Positions 13,011 through 24,100 of a stretch of DNA of 64,000 nucleotides are shown piece after piece (position 1 is the stretch's first letter; each line of letters opens with the position of its first letter). The stretch comes from Polydactylus sextarius. Its lineage: Eukaryota > Chordata > Actinopteri > Polynemidae. The translations under genes and the position numbers were made by a program. The notes beneath the pieces are model-generated. The model was given only the letters and a program-made list of their open reading frames with translations, was not told where the DNA came from and made no database searches. The stretch covers positions 19,032,001 through 19,096,000 of the forward strand of contig CM028918.1 of the NCBI GenBank assembly GCA_016801845.1, given 5' to 3'.

Positions 13011-14729
13011 GAGCTCAGATTTAAAAGGCATCAAGACAAAATATAAAAAGCTACATAAGACACTGTTTTGGAGGCTGTGCATCTGCTTTAATATTAAACT
13101 GTGTAAAAAATGTTGACATTATTGGTCTCATTTCAACCCTCAGATGTGGTTATGAGCTTTTGATCCACTGATCCTTTGTGTTGAAAGGAGTCAGTTAAAG
13201 TGGTCTGGGGATGTGATCAGATGCTTCCTGAGCAGCTTGGGATAGACCAAGAACATTTTGGAAATATATAAAAGCAGTCCAAAGAAAATGACGGTGTAAA
13301 TACTGCACATACAGGAACTAGACATTACAGCAGCTTAATCTTTACACATGACCGGATCTACTTGAACATTTAGCACGGCCTCAAACACAAACACTATCAG
13401 CTGTGACAGAAGTGTGATAAACAGACTATAAATCATGGTCTCGTGTATGTCACAGTGTGTGGACGTGCCTTGAATATCCAGCTGAGAAGACGTCTTGGCT
13501 GCTGTTATGTTTCTACTCACAATAACTATTTCATAGGTGACCATGGTGGCAAAACACCCCAGATAAAATGTGTTCAAAAAATGGTTTATATAAGCACAGT
13601 TAAAATCTTTGTTATTTATATACCTGTGCAAATGTATTGTAATGTAATAAAAACATATTTTAAATTATAATGCTCTCTCTATTTATCACATTGACAGAAT
13701 CACAATTGACCTTGGTTGGAGTGCACAGTGATTAATAAGTTCTGTTTCATTACTCCAGCAACGTCCTCAGCTCCCAGCCCCCATTAGTGGAGACACATAA
13801 TGAAGCAGAAATCACTCAGAGCCACAAATTCCTTTCAGTCCAGCAACATGAGGTTTGTTTTATTGGCACAGACACACTGGATGGATGAAGAACGTCCTTG
13901 TAATTCTTGCTCTTGATTACACCACAACATAAAGGAGATGTATCGCTGTGTACGAACAACAAGCAGAGTATTCTCAGTCACACACTCGATGATGTGTGTT
14001 GCCGTTTATCATCACTGTCCCAAGCACAGAAGTACAATTAAACACCCCATAGGTCTTCATAAACATTATTGTTTAAATCTGCTCCAGAACAAGTTCACAG
14101 ACTCAGTAGTTGCTATTCATTGTGTGTGGTGCATGTTGTTCATCTAAGCCATAAACTGACAAACGCAAAAACGTAGTGAAATATGTATAAATTACTAAAA
14201 AGTTGTTAGATAAGTGTTCATGAAGGAATTTGCTGTCCCTCCCATCAGTGAGTGGTGTGATTTATCTGAACTGGTGATTGTTTACAGAGCCATGGGCCAT
14301 GAAATAGAGCAGTTTAATGCTATTTTATCTGAAGCAGAAGAAAATATTCTAATAGAATAACACCCCCTAATCTCAGCTGCATAAGAATAAAGAGTGAATT
14401 AAGGAAAAAAAGAACATAGACATCTAGCTGATCTAATTAATTCTAACTCTAGCATTGAATGACATGTCCTCTGGGACTTTAGACTATTCAGTGGTGTCCT
14501 ATACACAGTGTGTCATTGTGACACACATTGACCATTTGACCTAAGTTTTTAGTATCTTTATCACTGAGTCATCTTGACTCTCAGCTTTCACGTACACAGG
14601 CTTGTATATATTGTTATCAGAGAGTCAGAATGAGGAGTTTTATTGTCATCTGAGCTACAAAAAGCTCAAACTGTCAGTTAGCCAACATTGTCTGCACAGT
14701 CATTTAATGTATCAAAACAAGCCTCTTTG
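13011..14729. other. intergenic, one candidate conserved block
   Basis: 13760-13860 has evenly mixed composition with CCATTAGTGG and ACATAATGAAG words and could be a conserved element. 14625-14665 is a short relic of the AGTCAGAATGAGGAGTTTTA repeat type. No gene. Confidence 0.35.
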
Positions 14730-14900
14730 GGCACCTGGATGGCCGATTGGCTAATGCACACCATTTTGGTGCATATGCCGTGCAGTTGTTCGCTGGTTCA
14801 AGTCCCAATCGAGTCAACCTTTCTTGCGTGTCCTTCCCCCACTCTCCTCCCTGTTTCCTGTCTCTCTACACTATCTCTGATTAAAGGCCAAAAAAAAAAA
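14730..14900 (+). mobile_element. tRNA-derived SINE
   Basis: A box-A-like TTGGCTAATGCAC (14747-14759) and a box B GGTTCAAGTCC (14795-14805) mark a tRNA-related head. The body is pyrimidine-rich (CCTTCCCCCACTCTCCTCCC), then ATTAAAGGCC and an A tail at 14890-14900. This head-body-tail order and the closing AATAAAGGC-like word are typical of teleost tRNA SINEs. Target-site duplications are not clear. Confidence 0.7.
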
Positions 14901-15149
14901 CCTTTGATTTATTTAATTGTCATTGGTCTGAATACACTTTTGCCATAAATCAAATCAGGAGAACATCAGAGCTGTTTATCAAATTCATAGAAATGTATTG
15001 ATTGGTCTCTAAACCTTTTATCCCTCACTGAGTGTTTGCGTTTAAATAATAAAAATAAAGACTGGATATATTTCAGCACATTAAAAAAATATATATTTTA
15101 GCACAGCAAATACTGCATGCACCAGCCACTTGGGGATTGTTTTCCAATA

Positions 15150-15430
15150 AACTGAATAAGTGAATCTCACTGTGGAGCTCCGCGTCATCCACCATCCAGC
15201 CCTCAGGCCTCATTTGTCAGAATGGAGCCATTAGCTCAGCCAGTGACACAACATGGTGGAGACTCTCCTGAGAGCCTCTCAGGACCATATGGTGGATGAC
15301 ACTGGGCCCGTGTCATTTTATCTGGACCTGTGTGGGAGCGTGAATTATGCTGGCCCCTTTTTGTCATCTGAATCCTTGATAAGGACACTTTAATATCCAT
15401 CTCCCATAATGGAGATCACACAGCGCTGAA
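15150..15430. other. candidate conserved non-coding element with a 12-bp inverted repeat
   Basis: GTCATCCACCAT (15184-15195) and its exact complement ATGGTGGATGAC (15289-15300) enclose 93 bases. The block also holds GATA words (TTATCTGGACC, CTTGATAAGG) and TTTAATATCC. It is GC-balanced within AT-rich flanks. No coding frame. Confidence 0.35.
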
Positions 15431-15471
15431 AGAGAGAGAAAGAGAGCGGCTGGGGAATAGAGAAGGAGAGG

Positions 15472-15485
15472 GTTGCCAAGGCAAC
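15472..15485. promoter_or_regulatory. perfect X-box palindrome (RFX motif)
   Basis: GTTGCCAAGGCAAC: exact inverted half sites with a two-base spacer, an ideal RFX dimer site. Confidence 0.55.
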
Positions 15486-15606
15486 TGGTTACTCAGCGAC
15501 AAGCTCACCATAGAAATACACTCATGTTACATCAGTGTTATTACTCCATTGCTCCCCTCCCCCATCAGATCAGATTCAGAGCTGTTTTGGTGAGCAAAAA
15601 TCAAAT

Positions 15607-15634
15607 CAACCTCATGCTTTTGTGCATGAGGTTG
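15607..15634. other. perfect 11-bp stem hairpin
   Basis: CAACCTCATGC, loop TTTTGT, GCATGAGGTTG. Followed by two copies of GCAGCCTC at 15634 and 15652. Too short for a microRNA precursor. Confidence 0.8.
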
Positions 15635-15886
15635 CAGCCTCTGCAAAGTCTGCAGCCTCATCAAACACTCCACGTTTCAAATGAATCAAAACTCTGCCAT
15701 TAACGCAAAAGATCCTTTTAATTTCTAAAGGTTTGAAGTGAATTATTTGGAATCTGAGATTGAAAAATTCTCAGCGGGCCTTACTCAACAGTTGTTTTGA
15801 AGGAGCTGCGTTTGTGACATTCTTTGATTTTAAAGAGCAGCCACCTGCAAGGACTGCTTTGCTTGCAAAGGCTGAATAGTATTTAG

Positions 15887-15900
15887 GTTACCATGGAAAC
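15887..15900. promoter_or_regulatory. X-box palindrome (RFX motif)
   Basis: GTTACCATGGAAAC, a near-ideal two-base-spacer RFX site, 415 bases from the previous one and within a moderately GC-rich block (15740-16140) that also holds TATGCATAATTG. Confidence 0.5.
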
Positions 15901-16589
15901 GTCGGGAGCAAAAAACTTAAATAAAGGGAGTGAGCGCAGAGTGAGCCCTTTTCTGGGTAACAGGGGAGTGATACTCTCTTTGTAGAGGGGTGGAATGTGA
16001 AAGGCAGCCTCATCTGTATTCTGGTGCATGAACCAACCCAAAGATATCCTATGCATAATTGCTGTCGCCCGAGGCTACTTCAGAGGTGGAGGGATTCTCT
16101 GCTTTCCCTCTGCTCCATTTAAACTTCAACACTCCATCTCAAGTTATTTTTCCAATAGGGTTCTTCCTGGACAATTAACAGATAGAGTAACAGTCCGTGC
16201 TCAAAAACCTGAAACATGTCAAAGAGTGAAAAAAGCTTCTCCAGACATCCAGGATACAAACCACTGAGTGGAATAATGTAGTCTCCCACATATAACTGAA
16301 TGTATTTACTCAATTGTGCTGAATTGTGCCTGTGCAGTTAAACTGAACATTGCCATCACCGTTGTTGGCTCGTTTGCGTCCCCCTTCTTCTCAGATCCAT
16401 AGAGGCCAAGAGCTGAGTAGGATCTGATCGGAGGAGGAGCTGCATCACTGTTCCAAAACCGTGAAATGCCAAAACATTTTGTCGTGCCTGTGAGTCGAAA
16501 AAAGTCATGCTTGATGACCGGTTCTCATTCTCTGACCATGTTACATCTCCCCTCTGGTTGAGCTGCATTGTTCTATATTACACGAGATA

Positions 16590-16965
16590 AATTAACCCCT
16601 AACCTGAACACCATGGTTATCTCCTACCTTGACTGCTGTGTTATTTTGTGGGCCTCTCTTTATGCACAGTGAAACTACAGTTGGCACTGAATATGTCAGT
16701 TACATCCAATGGCTACTCATGGTTGCCCATTCAGTGACTCTTGGGTCTTCACCCATCCACTTGATCTCAGCCATACATGCTTATCTTCTTTTTGATCGCC
16801 CTGCTCCTTCAACAAATGTCTTCCATCACCATATCTGCACAGGACAATCTCTGTCCTCACTGTTGTCGTATGTGGTTTTCTGATGGTGGACCAAGCTCCC
16901 ACATACCATCAGAGCAGGTGAGCCAAGAATCTCTGAAAGACTCATCTCTTCTGGGAACATGACAG
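16590..16965 (+). mobile_element. relic of a LINE reverse-transcriptase 3-prime end
   Basis: GGTTATCTCCTACCTTGACTG echoes the VxSxLDYCNSL motif, CAATGGCTACTCATGGTTGC the LHWLPV motif, and TGGTGGACCAAGCTCCCACA with ACTCATCTCTTCTGGGAACA the closing WNxLPxxIR and LKTHLF motifs of L2/CR1-type ORF2 proteins. Spacing is right, but stops and frameshifts break every frame. Confidence 0.55.
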
Positions 16966-17985
16966 TGATATCTGTGGAGATGATGCTGTTACATTTTATT
17001 CACTATCACTGCACATTGTTCAAGGCAGGAATTTCAGCAGATATGGCTAAAGAATGAGGCAAGTGTGAATATCCTGTGATTTGTGTGAGTGACCGTTACG
17101 CATTACGTATTTTAAGCACTTTAACAAAAATCCTGTCAATGCAAAAGCTTGTCAGCTTTTGCTTGTAACTGTTACTCACAAGTGGAGAAAACACATGTGC
17201 GTTAATCCTGGACCATGCTATAGTGGACCTGACACAGGAGGGGCAGTGAAGTATTACCTCATCCCTAATCGCATTATTCAAATTACCTCTCCTCTCTCAA
17301 AACATCAGACATCACAGAGTAGTTTTTTTTTTGTTTTGTTTTGTTTTTGATTCATTGTACACCACAGAGCAAAACTTGTGAGGATTCATTCTCATATTCC
17401 TCTACGAGTGTCAGTGTGCTCCCGTAAAACAAAAGTGAAACTTGAACTGCAGAGCAAAGCAAAAGAAAACTGACAGCAATTGAAGCTGTTGAAGCTGGTA
17501 ATAGTCGAGGTTTGGAGACGCGTCATGTGATCCTGCCTTCTGTCTGTGTTGCAAACCACTGAAATTTCAACAGTGCGCAAAGCTTATAAGCTTCCTTGTT
17601 TATTTTGTGTGTAGAGAGAATCATAGTGGGGAAAAAAATAACTGCAGTCATTGAGTTGTGAAAAACAGAATCTACTTCCTCAGACCAACTTCATGATAAA
17701 CACAGCCTGAGGAGGGAGCCAACTGTGTAGAGAAACAGGAACATCCATCCTGGTGATAACAACACACAGATGCCTCAGATTTTAAACATTTTCAGTGTGC
17801 CATGTTAAATGGCTCCACTGATGTCAGAGCCATACAAACATACTTTATCTCCTCCTGTACAGGCAACTTGAAGAGCTCCTTCCTGATGTTGATCTTCAAG
17901 ACCTCCTCCTCCACCTCGCCGCTCTCTTTCCTCTGCTATTTCACTTTCCTCTCTGTCCTAGCTCGTGGTTGACCCACAGGGGGGT
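16966..17985. other. intergenic, nothing recognised
   Basis: Includes a T-rich stretch with TTTTG units at about 17323-17348. No gene. Confidence 0.5.
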
Positions 17986-17989
17986 AAAG

Positions 17990-18225
17990 GGGTGACCCTT
18001 CTACTTTCTCTGGACACAATAGGCTTTGATAGCCGATGGTGGGAAAGCGAGCAAAAGGGGGCTCAGTGCACATTCTAACCACATTTGGACAACGAGGGCC
18101 AGAGCGCCAGCAGCTCTCAAATGGCCGTCGCCATTGATGGTTAAATCAATTTGGGATGGTGACAGCGTAGCAAGGCTACAGACTGTAGCAATTGCAGATT
18201 ACAACAGTACTACGCCCCTCCCCCC
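17990..18225. other. candidate conserved non-coding element
   Basis: Contains a homeodomain-type double site, ATTGAT and its complement ATCAAT six bases apart (18133-18150), next to GGCCGTCGCCATTG. CpG content is higher than around it. Conservation untested. Confidence 0.3.
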
Positions 18226-18700
18226 AACATGCCCCCCCAATACCACCACCACCCCTCCTCCTCCCCTGCTGGACGCCCCTCCTTGCACTGCCTTTTTAGA
18301 AGTGTGGGGACATTAGAAAAGAAGAGTTTAAAGGGGTGGGGTTAGAGGGTGAAGGGGGTGACTTAAGATGGGTGGGGAGGGTTTAAGGTGACAAAAGAGA
18401 AAGATGTCCAGTGAAAGGGAAGAAGGCGAGAGGAGAACAGACACACTGGGCGCAGCCCAACGCACAATGCTGGTTCACTCTTTTCTGAAAAAGGAAAAAA
18501 AAAAAGACCTGGTGCAAAACATTACTCAGTGATGAGAGAGCTGCTCCTCTCAGCTGCTCTCCGTCCTCCTCCTCCACCACCTCCTTCTTGTCTGCTGTTA
18601 CACACATTCATGTATACATACCAACACACACACACACAGATTTTTTTCTGTAGATTTGATGGGTGGGGGTGGGGGTCAGTATGGTTTAAATCCCAGCCAG
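18226..18700. repeat. low-complexity pyrimidine-, CA- and GGGT-rich stretches
   Basis: C-rich CCACCACCACCCCTCCTCC near 18242, CCTCCTCCTCCACCACCTCC near 18569, a CA run at 18624-18639 and GGGTGGGGGTGGGGG near 18661. The open frames here are low-complexity artefacts. Confidence 0.6.
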
Positions 18701-19138
18701 GGACTTTTAGTGCTGGATGGGTGGTCCTGCATTCATAGTGTGGGTTGTGACACAGCAGGTTTGCATGGATTTTTTTGTGGTGAGGAAGTGTCAACAGGGC
18801 ATCAGGGGAAAAAAAAGGCTCAAGGCTGCCCTCTTTAGGTACAAATCAAGAAAAACAAAACAGAATTTCTCCATTGCCATCTCAGCGTTCTTCTCGGCTC
18901 CGCTGTGCTGTGAGTGAAAAAAAATCCTAAAAGAATGAATTCAAGATTCAAGATTGACTCAGTCTGCCATGTGTAAAATTTGACATTTTAATGTTTGTGA
19001 AAGTAGAAGGAGTTGAGCCGTCATTGAAATACACCGTCACGCTACAAAGAAGCAAGATGGCAGAGTGTTTGTGCATGTGTGGGGGGGAGGGTGGGGGCAC
19101 TGACTGACAGATGCACTAGAAGCCAGAGGTGGTCCAGG

Positions 19139-19152
19139 GTTGCCATGGCGAC
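19139..19152. promoter_or_regulatory. X-box-like palindrome (RFX motif)
   Basis: GTTGCCATGGCGAC, a strong RFX half-site pair with one change in the second half site. Confidence 0.5.
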
Positions 19153-19502
19153 TGTGTGAGCTGAAGGAGCTGTGAGCATATTGAGTATTGAGAAAAACTG
19201 GTCCCCTGAGATGTGAGTGAGGATTTAAGATGGCTGTCAGACAGAGATCTGACCGGGCTGTTGTTTGCTCAGATGATAACATGAAGATACACATTACACA
19301 AGGATTAGGACTGGATTCTTAAGATACAAACAGTGACAAAGGGAGATGAAGCCCAGCTTCTTTTTTAAGTCTGAGATATGTTGATGAATCAACTTCGAAC
19401 GCAGCTTCTCTTCTATCTTTTTACAGTTGTCTTTTACTTCACCGCTTCTGAGCAAAAAACACAGCTGAACTCCTGTTGAACGCTGCCTTCACCCAGACCC
19501 CT

Positions 19503-19516
19503 GTTGCCATGGTCAC
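19503..19516. promoter_or_regulatory. X-box-like palindrome (RFX motif)
   Basis: GTTGCCATGGTCAC, one base from the ideal GTTGCCATGGTAAC, 364 bases after the previous site. Confidence 0.45.
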
Positions 19517-19519
19517 AGT

Positions 19520-22140
19520 TACTATGTGAAAAAGCAAAGGAAGTGGTTTTTATCTCTTCCAGATGGTGTGAAAGAATGAAAAGCAAATATTTCAAACATG
19601 CTGATTTTCTAAATAAAGACAAAAACGTGAACTGTGTTTACACACTGAGAAAAAGTCAAAGCCCCACACTTTTCATTTGCTCCCCATCAAAAAAGAGGAT
19701 TTTACAGCAACTTCATTACACTGGATAAATAGTGTATTTTTATGACCATTTTCTATGTGGTTCATATACAATATTTACTGACTAACACAAATGAAAACCA
19801 ATATGTCTGCATACACAAACAGTATCAGTATCTGTGGCAGGATCCTAAAATGCGCTAGTAGTAACACACACAATGCAATGCATGAGCTAACAACTGCAGT
19901 TCTCTGTAGCATTTGCAACATTAGCAACTGAAGCTAAAACTGCTCTCTCCATTTCTGAAGCCATGAGCTGGTAACCATGATACTAGGCTCAGATTTATTT
20001 AAACACATACCCAGTGACTTAGGTAAAACTACAATTTAAATAAATACACAATATGAAATATGAAGTGTAATCTGAGATAATATGAAACTGTAGCGATATT
20101 GGATCACAACAGCCTTAAATCAAAGTGTGTAAATTATGGAGCCTGAGCTGTAAAGTATAGAAAAATTCAATGTGACGACACATGTGTACGTGTTTGTTCA
20201 GCCACAGCAACACACAGCAGGACAGTAACCTCTGTTACAGTCGGCTTCTTGGCAGCGAACATATCCAAAGCTGCACATCAAACAGCCCAGCCTCCCTTTC
20301 AGCCCCAGCAACGCTGTTATACTTATGAGTTCATTAAGCCCTCTTTTCAAGTGAACCACCTCCAGACCACTTAACGTGTTCTCCAGGACTACTTCTGTCA
20401 GATCAGAGCGGGTTAAGTGTGTGTGAGTTCTCTCAGAGCAGTGACGTGAACAGATGTGGCGATTGAAACTTGTGCCAAGTAATATCCAGTTGTCAGAGAG
20501 TTTAGGCTTCATTGGCGGTTGTAAATGTAGGAGGAGTCATTCTTGGGTTAGGTGTCCTTTGGTTGAAATCACGCCTTAGTTTTAGGGAGTTGTAACTATG
20601 GTCCCCTTTGGCAAAAGCAAAATATGTTTGGGACCAGTTTGACTCTACCTCCTCTGGAGTACAACCATTATTTTTTTTGCTTCAAACATTTGACACCACA
20701 TGTGGAAACATTCCTTGTTGATTAATAAAATTTTTCTTTTTTTGAGATCTGATGTCTCTGCATTGAAGTTAGTGCAATTACAAATTTTGGAAAACTGAAA
20801 ATCAAAACGACACACAACTGATCTCCAGTTGATATTGTGGGCCACCTGGAATTATCTCCCATGAGTTCCAGTCTGCTTCATGTGGCCTTTTTTTTTTTTT
20901 TTTTTTTTTGGAGCATGAAAAGGCTCTTTCATGTGCAGGCTTCTGTCTTGAACATAAAAAAAATATGTTGCATTCACACTTCTGTATATATTGGAAAAAC
21001 AGCTGTTAAGTTCTACTTTTGTAAGGAGCCTCTTTATTGTTCCAAATCTTTCAGACACAAAACCGCACTTCCTCTGTTTAGAATAACTGCGGTAGAAAGA
21101 AACTATTGGGCCGAGTACTTAAAGTGCTTTTCTTCCTTCTGTTCATCAGCCCTGTCTTCCTGTTAACTACCAGCTTTGAAAATGTAAAGTATAAAGCTTC
21201 ATGCAAAGTCTTTACTGTGTATTATGCCTGCAGCATAGATATCTTGTATTAGCCAAGTGAAGGAAAGAAAGTAACAATTATCTCTCACATTCATCTCTGT
21301 CTCACTGTACCTACTGTATCTGTAGTTCCTCCCTGGATTCCAGTCCACTTACTGAATGTATGACCCACAGGGCATGATGTAGTTAAAACTTCAGAAGCTC
21401 TTTGAGGTCTATGCATTTATGAAGGTATTGTTCATGAATCATGTTTAAAGGTTAAAGTCTGCTTGGCTTTTCTGAAGAGGTGCTGAGTTACACACATGTC
21501 AAACTCAGTAGTTAGTCATTTTGACTGGGAAGCCTTTTAAACGTATTCTAACCCAAAAACAATACTGGCTACTTTTAACTTTAGAAATAAAGTTAATGAA
21601 AAACAAGGTTAGGTCAAACCCAGTGTTAAAATATGGTTGGCCATGTGAGGTTAGTGTGCAACATTCAGGATGTTAAGCTGTTACCACTGTAAACTATTAC
21701 TTTAAATGAAAAGTAGCCAAACTCCTGCTTGAATAAAGATTGTTAAATGTTGTTAAGATGGTGCTAATTAGCACATTCATGAAGTCATGTGTATAGACCA
21801 TGTTGTAACACAGCAATCGTTCTCATTTCTCTCACTAACACAACATAAAGTTTATGTCAAAATGAACCGTCAGGCCAGGACAGTTACAAATGTATGTAGG
21901 GTTTCAATTACTCCCACATTATCTTTTTTCATCCTCAATGAATCTATTGTCTATCTAATCAATCTATTTCTATATTCATAGTCAAGCACAACATCATGAC
22001 TGTCTGTTATAAATGTGACTGGATGAGGTTTACAGTGAGACATGCACACTCAACTTTATTCATCATTATCATTGAGCCTTTTAGCCCACCTTCATGTTTG
22101 GCTAGAATATTTTCCCTGTGACGTGAAGCAAGATCATTTT
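19520..22140. other. intergenic, no gene recognised
   Basis: A T run at 20888-20909 and ordinary AT-rich sequence. The minus-strand frame 20198-20512 (104 codons) lacks any recognisable domain. Confidence 0.5.
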
Positions 22141-22191
22141 TAACAAAACAATAATAACAATAACAATAATAATAACAATAACAATAGTTAA
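22140..22191. repeat. AAC/AAT trinucleotide microsatellite
   Basis: Alternating ACAATAATAACAATAAC units over about 50 bases. Confidence 0.8.
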
Positions 22192-22988
22192 TAAATTCGA
22201 CACATTCCATTGCTTCATATTACACAAAAACAAATAGTTCAAATAAGTTCTCACTAATAGTTACATCCCAAGAAGTCTTGCCACAAAATCGTCAAAATCA
22301 TCATTTTTGTCAAGCAGAGGAACAACTCCCCTCTGTATTTGGCAGCACACACTAGCCCACGGACACAGCTCATTAGCAAGAGAAATCTCCATGACATTGG
22401 AAAAAATGTTCTTTCATAGACCCAAAGGCAACGTTGCTTTTGACTGCTTCCACACAGTCAGTTCCTCCGTCTACCCTTTCACTTCCTCCCTGGTCTCATC
22501 TCAGCAGACGGACCTAAGTGGTCATGACAAATATCAGATTTGCATATCCATAGTTTCTGGTTCTGCTTCTTTTATTGTGTGCACTAAAGACGCTCACTGG
22601 ACCATAACATTTGTAGAATGCACTTTTTCCAGTCATCTTGCCTGAAGTCCAGTCTGAGTGAAGACTTACAATCAGCATTAACATCAGGAAAACTCTAAAA
22701 CTAGTTCATGAATGTGGAGTGTGTCTGGCACAGAGCAACATCAGCCTTCATTTGGATGAATCTTAGCTGATGAATTCAAGTCCCCTTTGCTCTGTTTTAG
22801 TTTCCAGTCTTTCCTGACCAACTCATCAGCTGCTCACTAACTTTGTCTATCTGTGATTTGTTAGTAGGCAAAGACATCAAGCCCAGATTCTTCTCCATTA
22901 TAAACACAACTCCAAAGAGACTGTTCCCATGCAGTTTTCTTGCATGAATGTTTTGATGCTTAAAACTGTGAAACAGTTTATTGTAACT

Positions 22989-22992
<4 letters not shown>

Positions 22993-23019
<27 letters not shown>
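22993..23019. repeat. poly-T tract (27 bases)
   Basis: Uninterrupted T run. May be the tail of a minus-strand retroposon, but no body was recognised. Confidence 0.85.
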
Positions 23020-23589
23020 GCTATTTGCAGTCGCTGTTGTATTTAAATGAATTTGATTTCCATGTTTAGATTAGGGAAACTGTAGAGCTGAGTGAAAATC
23101 AATAGGTAGCGACCCAAGGCTCATTACATGGTTTTGATTGATGGAAAATAAAATAAACATTTGAATAAATTTCAGTCAGAAAAAAGACTACTGTGGACTG
23201 TTTCTACTACAACTGTAAAAAAATGTACTTGATACAAAATTGCAAACATTATTTACTTTATATAAAAGCATAGGACCTATAGCTTTGTATGGAACACCTT
23301 TGTACAAACAGGGAAATTTTATTTTACATTTACTGACAGGCAATTTCAAGCTGTTCTGACCAGGAATTCAGGCATCAAATATATTAAAGAAGGTGCTATG
23401 ATAATAATTAACTGTGTCAAAAGCCTTATTATTGATACAACTGGTGCTATTGTTTCAGAAGACATTGAAGAAACAGTAAACCCAGACTGAAGACAGAATG
23501 TTTACATGGTGTTTGAGAACTTTTCCAAACATGATAGAGAGACAGAAATAGTGAGAAAGAGAGACCACAGGTCATTGCCTCCCTCCTCC

Positions 23590-24100
23590 CCCACAGCTCT
23601 AGTTGTGGTTGTACAGACTAGTCAGTACTGGGGCCTCCCTGCTTCCTGACCCTGGAGTCAGGGATCTCCAGGCTGCCTGGGCAGAAAGAAAGCACTCACC
23701 CACTGTGAAATATCTGCAAAGTATTAGTATTGCTGGGCCACAATGGCAGAGGCCTGTGCACAATACTGGGTAGTTCTGCATAGCAGCACTAGATGACTCA
23801 TCAGGCATGGGCCAAAAGGATACATACCATTGTACACTATTATTGTGTGACTGTGGGGGGTGCACCCAGGGGAAGAGGGGCAATGTGTCCCTTTTGTCTT
23901 TATCTCCAACTGTCTTAAGCCTTGCTCTTTTCACAGGGAGGCTGTGGTTCACACTGAGCCTGTAGAACAGTGAAAAGACCTGAACAGATAGCAGGAAAGA
24001 AACTGGCTCCCAGACTCCAGTAGGCCCCCATCACGGCCTCCATTTTCATTTATTTTTCTTTTGACTCTGAGCCAACCTGAATTTGATGTCATCCCCTCCT
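23590..24100. other. candidate conserved non-coding block
   Basis: GC-richer block in AT-rich flanks with CCTGACCCTGGAGTCAGG, a local inverted repeat near 23646-23663, and CACAATGGCAG. The 117-codon minus-strand frame here has no recognisable domain. Confidence 0.25.

Noticed and set aside
15607..15634. Hairpin as a microRNA precursor
   Set aside because: An 11-bp stem is far shorter than the roughly 30-bp stem a precursor needs; the 14-bp hairpin at 27145 fails for the same reason.
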